From the NCBI GenBank assembly GCA_030144725.1, contig JASKMD010000012.1, positions 910,366 through 974,365 of the forward strand: DNA of 64,000 bases. Reading direction: 5' to 3'. The DNA comes from Haematococcus lacustris (lineage: Eukaryota; Chlorophyta; Chlorophyceae; Chlamydomonadales; Haematococcaceae). This document shows positions 22,901 through 33,000 of the stretch, piece by piece. Below the pieces are notes generated by a model, which was not told the origin of the DNA, did no database searches, and was given only the letters and a program-made list of their open reading frames with translations. Position 1 is the first letter of the stretch. The number at the start of each line of letters is the position of its first letter. The translations under genes and the position numbers were made by a program.

Positions 22901-23247
22901 CAGAACCGATTGCGCAACTGACCTTGCGACCTTCCAGGAAGACCCAGGCTGCGCCAACCAGCAGATGGCCTCCAGCCCAGCCTGTCACAGAAAGACAGGT
23001 GCTTGCTTGTTGTCAACCTCCCGGCAGCAATCATGCTTTTTTACTTGCCTGTGCTGATGATGAGGCCAAGGCGCATGTGATGGAGTTGCAGCCCAGTTGC
23101 CACGAAGTAAGGGACCATACAGGAAAAGAGCAGCTGCGGCCCCACGATGCGCTGGAAGCTGTTGTTAGCCAACCGCGGTCCAGTTGGTGGGCGCTTATGC
23201 GTCTCACGAACGCTAGAGATGGTCCCACTCTCATTTGGCAGCATCAT
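16998..23247 (-). CDS. Multi-pass membrane protein with Met/Gln-rich repeat tail, unrecognised
   Basis: Six phase-consistent exons (- strand order): 23049-23247, 22923-22981, 21500-21643, 20273-20380, 18416-18565 and 16998-18206, giving 622 aa. Intron 1 has a GC-AG donor (ACAG|GCAAGT). The N-terminal 200 residues hold about five hydrophobic helices (PQLLFSCMVPYFVATG; WAGGHLLVGAAWVF; MMVLYPVLLGVSYG then YIFIVHATLAGVLL; AGHVVTGVMVLSFTLTCLLY; FRIILPMLLTAAALMF). A Pro-rich linker follows, then four copies of a 10-aa unit (QYGLEHETAQ), then about 11 copies of a 7-aa unit (MQPMQSA), ending at TAA. I do not recognise the family. The tail is probably soluble and may be an interaction scaffold (inference). 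Start chosen at the first ATG of the most upstream coding exon; another 5' exon is possible. Intron 5 holds an antisense Fanzor-like remnant. Confidence 0.7.
17116..17338 (-). repeat. 21-bp coding repeat (MQPMQSA), about 11 units
   Basis: Tandem in-frame units in the last exon of the membrane-protein gene, with N, H, V and P/R/L substitutions. All copies keep the frame, consistent with a translated repeat. Confidence 0.85.
17421..17545 (-). repeat. 30-bp coding repeat (QYGLEHETAQ), 4 units
   Basis: Four nearly identical 30-bp units in the last exon of the membrane-protein gene, in frame on the - strand. Confidence 0.9.
18870..19141 (+). pseudogene. Short open frame of unknown origin in intron 5
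   Basis: An 88-codon frame in an AT-richer stretch reads LLDLLEWPDKQPDLLVLV, then NEHWWDSW. It lies about 300 bp upstream of Fanzor-like copy d, on the same strand. It could be the N-terminal part of that element, but I have no motif to prove it. Confidence 0.25.
19430..19990 (+). mobile_element. Fanzor/TnpB-like fragment, copy d (degenerate)
   Basis: The + strand carries a KRAKAEQEAPAYP-like basic linker at about 19470-19560. At 19853 comes PQPGRWLDPDCSAEPNMQGV, a decayed version of the family's GRWLDRD(C)NAALNMQ block: the second Asp is kept, but Arg-to-Pro and Asn-to-Ser changes break the RuvC-III motif. It lies in intron 5 of the membrane-protein gene, antisense to it. Confidence 0.55.
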
Positions 23248-24366
23248 CTGCTACGCCACCGGACTATGAAATGCTTACACATAGGCACGAACCCTGGACG
23301 CCGAGCATGTGCGCACTTGGTTCCACTACTATGTCTGCTATGCTTAAGTACAGGCGCCGATCGTAGTGCTGAGTTAGGGTCACTCCGGAGCCAGCTAAGG
23401 TCCTCTGTTGGGTGGTTGTTTCCCAAGCCATGCAGGCTGAGGTGGCTTTGGAGCGGGGCCTGCTGGGGCTTGGGGGGAAGGAGCAAGTGAAGGTCTAGTA
23501 TAGTTGTCAGGGACCATGGTCAAGGATTGAGCTCTGCTTGGACGTGATGCTTCAGACCCTGGTGGGTTATACCGAGTAATACCGAGCAGTATCGAAACAC
23601 TGCTGAGGAAGAAGTGCCATAAGAGAACAAGCTAAGGCTGGGAAATGAAGAGGGTTGGGGAGCTAGGGGGTGAGTTCTGTACAATAACTAGAAGGTATAT
23701 AACTAGAAGGTATATAACTAGAATTGAGTAGGTAAACTTGACGGCAACCCAGCGCCATGTATGGCTGTAAGTAGTTGAGCAACCTGTCGGGCCCTATTCT
23801 GTTTAAGGTCTAGTACAGGTGTCGGATACAACACTCATGTTTCGGCCATCATGGAGTTCGTATCAGCATGGGCATCATCCTGCCCCAGCCTAGTCGCGTT
23901 AGTGCACTTGTTAAGCAAGTATGCTGCGTCACGGCTTCCGCGAGGTACGATCGACGATGTATTGCACTTCGGCTTGCAAATGAGCCGTGGGGTAGCCACA
24001 CCTGACCGCGGTTCTTCGCGCTGACCCGCTCAGACTCCACTTCTCGGGAGGCTCCTTCACTCAGCTTACGCGCTGCATTCACGTGCCCCGTGCGCAACAG
24101 GCGAAGTAGCGCAACAGGTGCGCTGAGCTAACAGCTCGACCGTCCTAGTGCAGCACAACATAGTGTGCATTTTGGTTTGATGACATGCAGAGATGTGGGT
24201 CGTCACTGCCGCCCGGAGCATCGCTCGAAGTGCATGTGCAAAGCAGGAGCCTACACATGACGTCTTCCCCTAGCGCAGAGTACCCACCTCACGTGGTGGG
24301 TCATGCTATGGGGTATGGGTATAGCTATGGGTATGAGACATGGACATGAGACACATTTCCACACAG
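23248..24366. promoter_or_regulatory. Divergent 5' region between the membrane-protein and E2 genes
   Basis: The - strand membrane-protein gene and the + strand E2 gene start on either side, so this roughly 1.1 kb should hold both promoters. A direct repeat of 'aactagaaggtatat' lies at 23685-23720. Possible E2 presequence exons lie at about 23850-24010 (two overlapping Arg/Ser/Ala-rich frames, one with QMSRGVATPDRG), but no splice path to the lipoyl exon could be proved. Confidence 0.35.
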
Positions 24367-27300
24367 TGGCACCCGGTTCGCAGGTGATGGGTATGCCATC
24401 CTTGTCACCAACAATGGAGAAAGGCAACATTGTGGCCTGGAAGGTGGGATCAAGCTAGTGACACATGGTATTGGACTCCACTACCTCCATGCCTGCCATC
24501 CTATCCCACCCAATATACTAGCGGGCTAGCATACACTTGCTGCCATTCATCATTGCTACCAGGAAAGGAGCTGAGGGTGGCCCAGGATGGCACAACAGTA
24601 GCGACCCTAGCAGCGCTATCAGCATAACTTGCCCAGCATTCTGTGGCTTCCTTGTCAGCACCTAACTCCCCTACTAACGGGTAACGGGTAGGGGCTGTGT
24701 TGTCTGTAATCCGAACTTGCGACCTACAGCAGGTTCCAAGACCTGATTACCTACCCCAACCCACTTGCGAAGGGTCGGGCGATCAATGTTGGCATGAAAC
24801 ACATGCTCTGATGTAAGCAACAGCTTCAGCATCGCCTAGTGCACACATACTACTGTGCTACAGGCTGCTGGGCTAGGGCCTTGGGGGCTCGGTCTCGCAG
24901 CTTCTTGAAGTCAAATGCGGGGTATTCCTTGCCCGGGGCAGGAAGCCTTGCTCTGTGTGGCCACCTGCACAGCTCCAGTGGGCGCCACTTGCTCTCCCCT
25001 GCCCGCTGGAGGTTGAGGGCTGCGTTGCAGTCCCTGTCCACCCATTTGCCAAGGTCCCCAGGGGTGGCCTGGGCCAGCCAAGGGCACCACGTGAGCCCCC
25101 GCACGAGCACCTCGAACCGCTTGCTCCAGGCTGACTGCAACAAGCGGTTCTGCACCTGACCCGGCTTGGGCTTCCAGTCCTCAGGCCTCGTGGGCTTGCT
25201 GCTGTCCAGCTCCTCCTCACAGGGCTGGGGGCTGTTCATGATTGAGCTGACCTTGCTAGTGCAGAACTCATCCACTGTCACCACCTTGCCTGGCACCCTG
25301 TCTGTTGGCCTGCCGCTGTTGGCCCTCTCCACCACCTTGCGGCAGGCCTGCAGCACAGCCTTGGTCCCCCACCCACCCCGGGTGCCAATGCCTGCGTTGC
25401 CAAAGAACACCACCAGCTGCTTTCGGGCCCCCCACTGCTGCTGGGACACGCTGGCTGCCTCCTCCTCCAACTGCATGGCACACAAGGCACACAATGCGCA
25501 ATGACATCCTTAAATGGGTTGGGGACATGGGCACCTAGCAAGTCACATGTGGGGCAGTCATTCGCCTCTGGTCCTGCCCCTGCCCCCCAACCCTTGGCAC
25601 TCCCACCTTCTTGAAGTTGCGCTCCAGGACCTTCTCCCGCGCACCATGCAGCCCACTTGGGATTCAGGTACTTCCCCCACACTGCATCCCAAGTGGCCAG
25701 GGTGACGGCCACATGCCGCGGGATGGCTACCAGGGAGGTGCCTGCTGGGGTGGCTGCTGCCAGGTGTTGCAGCTCGAGCTTCACGTTGTCATTCCACCGC
25801 TGAGTGTTGTGGTGAGCCTGGATCAGGCCGCTGTCATGTACCAGCGGGCTAGCATGCACTTGCTTCCTCTTCCATGGCTTCCTTGTCAGCCTGCAGGATG
25901 CTGGAGAGCAGACCAGTCGCCCAGCAGCATGGCTGCTCCTATGTGACCGCTCCTCACAAGCATGCATTGCTGCCGTGCTATCTTTCCACATAGTGCATGT
26001 GTCCAGTCAAGCTCTCTTTCTTGTAGGCACCCATGCCGTCCACGACACTAATCATTTTTATTCCTTCTGTTCTCTAGGCTGCTCAACACACCTCTGCTGC
26101 CGCAGTTCAAGCCAGGTGACGCCATCAAGCCAGGGGACGTCCTGACCGACATTGAGACTGACAAAGCCACCATGGCGTTTGAAAATCAGGAGGATGGGGT
26201 ACTCGCCAAGATCTTGATGCCAGATGGATCCAAAGACGTGCCGGTGGGAGCCCCCGTGGCGGTGATAGTAGAAGACGCAACCAGTGTGCCCCAATTTGCA
26301 GACTTCACAGCGGGCCAGCCAGTCCCACAAGCCGGTGCGGCATCATCAGCCCCTGCAGCCCCCTCTCCTCCTGCAGCGCCTGCAACGGCAGTAGCGGGAA
26401 CTCAGCCTGGGGCAGCCAAGGTTGTGGCCAACCACCGCATGGGCCCTGCGGCCCGCATGCTGCTGCAAGGCGCCGGGTTGACAGCGGCTGACATATCCGC
26501 TCCCACTGGGCCCCGGGACATCATCACCAAGGGGGACGTGCTGGCCGCCATTGAGGCAGGAGTCAAGCCAGGATCTAGGCAGCCTGCGGCAGCAGCCTCA
26601 GTACCCAACAGCCAAATGCCACCTGCAGAGGCCTCCGCAGTAGCAGCGCCTGAATCGGCAGCACCCAAGGCGGCAGCACCCAAGGCAGCAGCAACACCTC
26701 CTTCTGTGCCTCCGCCCAACGGCGGCGCACCCCCCGCGGCTGCTGTTGGCGGTGGGGAGTATGAAGACATCCCTAACTCGCAGGTGTGAGGTGGGCATGT
26801 GACGCCAAGGTACTTCATGCAAGCCCACCCATGTGGATACCCATGCGCATGCAAGGAAACCAAAGCCTAACGTCCAGGGGTGCATGGGCGTGAAGGCTCG
26901 CCAAAAGACGTGCAGGGGCCTGAGGGAGGAAGGGTGGGGTGAGGCTGAGGCTGAGGTGAGGGGCCTGAGGGGGCGCCTTGTCCACTCCTTTTCCCTTGGC
27001 ACTGTTGACTTGTTGACTTGTTGACCCTGCCAGTCTGTGTGCCATGCCCCGTGTGCCCCTGCCCCATCTCCATGTGCCTGGCTGTGCTGTGCGCTGCAGA
27101 TCCGCAAGATCATCGCACAGCGCCTGCTGGCGTCCAAGGTGGGCATCCCTGCGCTGTACCTGAGCGCGGACGTTGTCATGGATGAGCTGCTGGGGCTGCG
27201 CAAGGCCCTGGCTGCTCGGGACATCAAAGTGTCTGTCAATGATTTTGTGCTCAAGGCCGTGGCCCAGGCGCTGAAAGAGGTGGGGCAGCCTGGAGTAGAG

Positions 27301-29302
27301 TGAACAGCAGGAGCAGCAGGGGCTGGGAGGGTGGCCAGGTGGCATGCCTTAGGCTGCAAATGGTGTTGAGCTGTGTATGAGCAGGGCTGTCTGGGGCTGG
27401 GAAGATTGGTGCTGCGGTAGGGTAGATACAAGTTTGAACCAAGGCAAATGCTGGCACTTGCATCTGTGCATCCATGGTGAGGGTAATGCTGCTTAGGCCG
27501 TCAGCCGTGAGGCTGCTTGGCTGCCCCTTTCCCCTCTGAATGTGGTGGACACACTTTAGTTCACACTTAGGACCCTATGATGTGTCTGACAGCACTGCCA
27601 CAGGTGCCTGTTCAGGCGGTGGGGCCACCAATTAGGACCAGCCTGGCTTGTTGCCTAGTCTGGTGACGCTGCCCGTGCCAGCTGGGCTGCGTCTCATTCA
27701 GTTGAGCAAAGGCCAGCCTGGTGCCTGGGGCAGCAGGGCACTGGACATGCTGAGGTTTGGCCACAACATTGGTGTGCAATGGCTGCGGCGTAGTCATGTG
27801 CCCTTGTTGTGCGTTGTCAGCTACAGTGCAGCTGGCTGCTGTGTTACCCTCAGGTGCCAGCGGCCAATGTCTACTACCATGAGGCCAGTGGGGACAGCCA
27901 GCCTTTCAAAACCGTGGACATTTGCGTGGCGGTCGCCACCGACAAGGGCCTCATCACCCCGATTGTCAAGGGTGCTGATGGGAAGACCTTGACGCAGGTA
28001 GGGAGGCAGAGGTCGACTCCTGAATGCTGCAACAGTTGGGGAGGTGCTGGGCAGCTGCAGTGCTAGCTCCAGGGCGGGCACGGGTGCTGGCAGCAGCAGT
28101 GCTAGCTCCAATGATAAAGCAGACACAGGACGTGAGCACTTGCTTGTGTTGCTGCTGCTGCTGTGGGTGGCCAATGTTGGTTTCAGATCAGCGCTGAAGT
28201 CAAGCAGCTGGCTGCCAAGGCCAAGGCCAACAAGCTCAAGCCAGAGGAGTTCCAGGGTGGCTCCTTCACTGTGTCCAATTTAGGAATGTACGGGGTCACC
28301 GCCTTTTCAGCCATCATCAACCCACCGCAGGTCAGCATACGCGCAGTGACTGGGATATAATAAGTTAACCTGAAGTGTATGATACGTATGCAATAAATAA
28401 ACAACAGTGATAACTTGCATGCCCTCATTTTCAGCCCATGTACACCTTGGCTTGCGCACTTTGCCATGAAGTGCTTTGCAGATAATCTCAAACCCCTAGG
28501 GGTGTGACTTGTGGAGGACTAAGTGCTGGGGGTGCAGGGGCAGGCAGGACAGGCAGCAGGTGGGCCAGGCTATACAGCTCAACAGCCAGGTTGGTAGGGC
28601 CAAGAGCAGGGTATCAGGGGTGGCAGCACTCAGTACAGCAGTGCTGGTCGGCGCCATGTTGCAGGTGCAGCCAGGCTGAGCCAGGCAGCAAGGCACAGCG
28701 CTGTCCTGCCACTTCCAGCCGAACAAATGATTGAAGGGTCTCCTCTTCTCAGCCGCCGGCAGCCATGTGTCCTCCTTGCATTGCTATCAAGCTCTGCAGA
28801 CCTTCATATGTTACAACATAGTGTGTGACGTGTGACACACACCTTGCTTGCAGCTATCACTGGTGTCAGTGTTGGGCCAGGTACTAAGGCTGCTGCCTGA
28901 TTTCACCACCGTGCAATGCATTATGCAGCCAGACAATATGCTGGCTGGTGCTCAAGTGGCATAACTAAAGTGGCCTATGCTGAAGTGCTAAAGTGGCCTA
29001 TGCTAACAGTTATTAACATGCAGCTACTCATCCGATTGTTATACCTGTAAATTCACAATCATTACATCACATTGTCAAATTATTAGCAAGTGGCATTGGC
29101 GTCATCATCTGTGCAGGCGGCCATCCTAGCAGTGGGCGGCTCTAGTGTGAAGACAGTGTTGCGCAATGGCAAGCCAGCCAGCCAGACCGTGATGACAGTG
29201 ACTGTATCGGCGGATCATCGTGTGTACGACGGTGAGCTGGCAGCGGCATTCTTGGATGCCTTTACCCGCAACATGCAACAGCCCATGAGCCTGGTGCTGT
29301 GA
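24367..29302 (+). CDS. Dihydrolipoamide acetyltransferase, E2 of pyruvate dehydrogenase (5' end unresolved)
   Basis: Transfers acetyl groups from lipoyl-lysine to CoA in the pyruvate dehydrogenase complex. Exons: 24367-24443, 26106-26783, 27100-27279, 27854-27997, 28187-28330 and 29117-29302. The first readable exon gives [19 protein letters not shown], the start of a lipoyl domain. Exon 2 supplies [14 protein letters not shown], with the lipoylated Lys in DKA, an Ala/Pro hinge, and a subunit-binding domain ([24 protein letters not shown]). The catalytic domain follows ([41 protein letters not shown]) with the active-site His in [10 protein letters not shown], ending SLVL. The single lipoyl domain and SLSPTM wording resemble mitochondrial E2; a plastid isoform is less likely but not excluded because the presequence was not found. 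The 1.66-kb intron after exon 1 is largely filled by an antisense Fanzor-like element. Confidence 0.9.
24689..25991 (-). mobile_element. Fanzor/TnpB-like element, copy e (longest copy)
   Basis: On the - strand an exon-like part at about 25991-25607 encodes [17 protein letters not shown]. After a one-base frame break comes [12 protein letters not shown], ending at a GTGGGA donor. A 136-bp intron follows, then exon 25470-24850: [82 protein letters not shown], then GKEYPAF and a stop. D-E-F-x-T-S sits where TnpB/Fanzor proteins enter the zinc ribbon, and D-R-D-x-N-A-A-x-N matches RuvC-III. The zinc-ribbon cysteines are absent (TSKVSSIMN). The right-end sequence ends at about 24689, 161 nt past the stop. 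The copy occupies intron 1 of the E2 gene, antisense. Assignment rests on motifs, not on a search. Confidence 0.65.
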
Positions 29303-30059
29303 GCTGGACTGGCAGGAGCCAAGCGGAGTCGTTATTGAGCCAATATGTTGTTATGCAAGAACAGCCCGTAAAGCTTGACAGTTGAAGAGTTATGCGTGAG
29401 CTGTGCATTATAGGGAGGGCATGGCATGCCTTCCATCATATTCGAATAAATTCCCTACTCATCTTAGACCAATTGACAGTCGTGGTTAAATGTAGGCTGT
29501 AAACTCCCTACATGAAGGAAAGGGCTGGGCGTGCATGCACTCATGTGAAAACGTGTAAACAAACTTAACCACATTATGCATTCAATCGTCGACCATGCTT
29601 CAGCTGTGCTTGACAGTAGTGTAAGATCACCAGCATACATATATGCAGATCACTCACACTCACAATGCAAAGACAGCTGGCAGCACCCTCCATGTACGGT
29701 GTATAGCAGTGCTACCAGGCAGACCGGCAGGCAATGTACAGAACGCAGAGCAATGCCACTGAGGCGATGTCTCGGTTATTCCCCGCCCTTCCTGCCAACA
29801 ATAGGATCGAATGGCGCTCGTACGCGTAAATCACGTCATGCAGGTTGTAATGGCAGTGGTGAGGATGTGTGTTGTTGCCTAGGCAGAAGCATTGTGCCTT
29901 GCCCATGGCTGTGGCCAGTGCCCAGCGCTGTGCCTACTGGTGTGCAGCAGCTGTAGCTGTAGCGACATGGTCATCTGGCTCATAGCTAGTAGCTGCAGAC
30001 CAGGTGGCCCAGCTAATGAGACCTAATTGCTGGCCATGGCGAAGCTGCAGACCCACGCG
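29303..30059. other. Convergent 3' spacer
   Basis: Lies between the 3' ends of the E2 gene (+) and the glycosyltransferase gene (-). A TGTAA at about 29501 may be the E2 poly(A) signal. No coding frame was supported. Confidence 0.4.
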
Positions 30060-33000
30060 TCACGAGGGGTCAGCCTGCAGGAAGTGGTCCTCTGCCTCTG
30101 CTGCCTTCCCATCGTCTGCCTGCACCTCACCCTGGCCGTCGTCAATGTCAGGCTGGTCAGGGTTCCCCGGCCCACCATCATCAACCAGCACTTCCAGTGC
30201 ATCAGGGTACGAGGGGGTGTCCTTGATAGCACCCTCATCAGGCTCCAGGGCATCGATGATGGTCACAGTGTCAGCCTCTTCACCTGCCATCACGTCGCCA
30301 ACCGTGGTCTGCTTGGCTTGGTTCTGCACAGAAGCAGCAGCACAGCACAGCTGGTGGGTGGCAGCACCACGCATGGCCACATACTGCATACACACCCTCC
30401 ACTCCATAGATACACACCCTCCACTCCATCACCCCACCATCTGCTCCACCCTTTGTAAGCCTGCTAGTGCTGCTTGGTTTTCGCAACGAACAGCTGCACC
30501 AGGACTGAGATGCAGCGCTGCGTATGCAGTGCACTGGGGAGAGCGAGTGGCAGTTGCGAGGCCACCTGCCCAAAGACAAGCATAAGTAGCTTGTGGCACC
30601 ATGGTGCATGCCCTGTGTTAGCTGTGTCAGCTGACACTGGTGCAAGCCTCATGCACAACTGGATAGTAGCCCTGTGAGGGTCAGGCAGTCACATCTGCAT
30701 GGTAAAGATTGGTCTGACCTTGCACATCCAACACTGGTGACCTGCTTTGACAAGGTGCTGTGGGCAGGCAGGCTGACAGGCTGGTGAGAAAGCTGATGAG
30801 AAAATAGCCCCATTACAACATGTGACAGGCATCCAGGCCCAGTGATAAGGAGGGGTAATAGGTGTGAATGTAAGAGACCAAGCGGGGCTGGCCAGGCTGG
30901 TTGCCCCATTGGCAGCGGCAGCAACAGCAGCAGCTGGTAAGGCCTGGTACTGGATAGGCCGCTGCCAACTTGTCTGATGCTACTACTGCTTCTTAAACAC
31001 TCTGCGCTGAGATATGTTCTCTAGTTACAGCACAGCTGGTGGATGACAGCACCGCGTGGTCTAATCACTCCGTTAAATCAGCCATCAGACCAGGCAGCCC
31101 TGCCAGCCAAGCGCAAGGAGTACCCTGACCTGGAGTACAAGCGGCTGCGAGACAAGCCACCCAAGGCCCAACAGCAGCAGCAGCAGAAGCAGCAGCAGCC
31201 CGCTGCAACACAGTAATGTCTCCCTCTCTTGAGCTGTCATCAGCTTACAATTAGCGCATTTTGTCATGCCAGCTCTAGACTATAGCCCTGTCACAGGAGT
31301 CAGGCAATGGTGTAGGTGGTAGGCGCCCATGCCATGTGCATGGGGACATAACTCTGCATAGCACAACACCGCCCACACGTTATGGTCCCTAGTGGTCCCT
31401 GGTAGTAGTCCCTAGTGAGGGAGGAGGTGCTGATGCCTGGTCCTCTGTGTTCCGCAGCAGGGCATCTTGTGCAGCGTGACTGCTTGCTAGCAGCACAATG
31501 CCAGGGCTTGCATGGGCACAGTAGCAGACACCCATGGCCTGCGCCTGGCATGGTGTTCACTGCATGTGTTCAACAACACAGATGTGAGGGAGGAGGTGAG
31601 GGAGGAGGTGCTGAGTGCCCCACCTTGATGAGCTCCCGCCAGGACTCAGCGTTTTGGGAGGAGCTGATGAGCGCCCTCTGTATGGCGAGGTAGCTGGAGA
31701 TGATGTTGCCAGAGCTCACCCCGGTGAACTGTGCAGCAGCCTTGGCGTCCAGGCCCTTCATCTTGGCCAGGAAAGGCTCCCGGCCCGTGTACAGGTCTGG
31801 CGAGGTGTCACCCGGCGGTGCCACCCACTGTTTGTTGTTGCAGTGCTTGCAGGTGCCAGACCTGTCCAGCAGCACACATGCCTCGTCAACCAGTGGTGGA
31901 AATGCAACGCACCCACTATGCTAGCTGGCCAGCCATGTGATCAGGCATTGAACCGTTGATGGGCCACACCAGCACATGAGATACCCTGTCTGCCAGTGGG
32001 TGATGTCGTTGAACATGCAACAGGGCAAGGCCTATTGGTGTAGTGCCCCAAACACCACCAGCTCACCCCAACGCACCCCCCCACCCTCAGCAGAGTGTGC
32101 CAGTCTACACCAGCCATTACCACACTCCTCCTCACCTCAGCAGTTGCGTGAGGCGGTTGTGTTCAGCGGCGATGAGTCGGCCCACAGCCTCTGGTGAGTA
32201 CAGCTTGACCATGCGCTGCCTGGCCCGCTTGCCCTTGGCTGCGGCAGTGCGCCTGTCTGACATCACCTCCCGCATGCGCTGCCGCAGATGGCTAGAGCTG
32301 GCAACAGCCCACTTAGCGCCTTGGAACCACCAGGGCTGATCATCAGGCACCTGGGACGCAACAGGAGCAAGGGCCAGACTACAGCCAGTGCTGGGACCAG
32401 GTGGGGGTCAAGACTGCAGGACAAATCGGGCTCTGTGAAGCTGGGTTGTTCAACATGGTTGCCTGGCTTTTGCAGCCCACTGGCGTTGCTGCTCTACATG
32501 GGCAGCTTTGCTGTAGATTGTGGCTGGTGTGAGGGTTGGAGTTTACGGTATGTTTGCAGACAGCACATCACCCAAGGTGCAGCAACACAGCTGACAACTG
32601 ACTTTCAAATAGGCTCTGAGGCGATTAGTGGTCATCAGGCAGCGTGCACTCAATCGACACACATGCACTGCTGAAAATGTCGACAGCCAAGGCCTGGTCA
32701 ACTGCTGTGGGGCACGTGTCGTGGCCCCAGTAGGGGTAATGCAGGCAGCCTACCGTTTGCAGTGTGTAGTTAACCATGTAGCCCACTGACTCATCAACAA
32801 AGGCTGTGACGCCGCTCCAGTTGGTGACCACCACGGGCAGCCCCATGGACATGGCTTCAGTGATGGGCATGCCCCAGCCCTCACCACGTGTGGGTGTCAC
32901 GTACGCATCAGCAGCCTGAGCGCACACCAGCAGCACACAGCCTCAGTGCCTGCATGATTGGGTCCATCGCATCAGTCAACCAAGCTGAGGGTTCAAGAGG

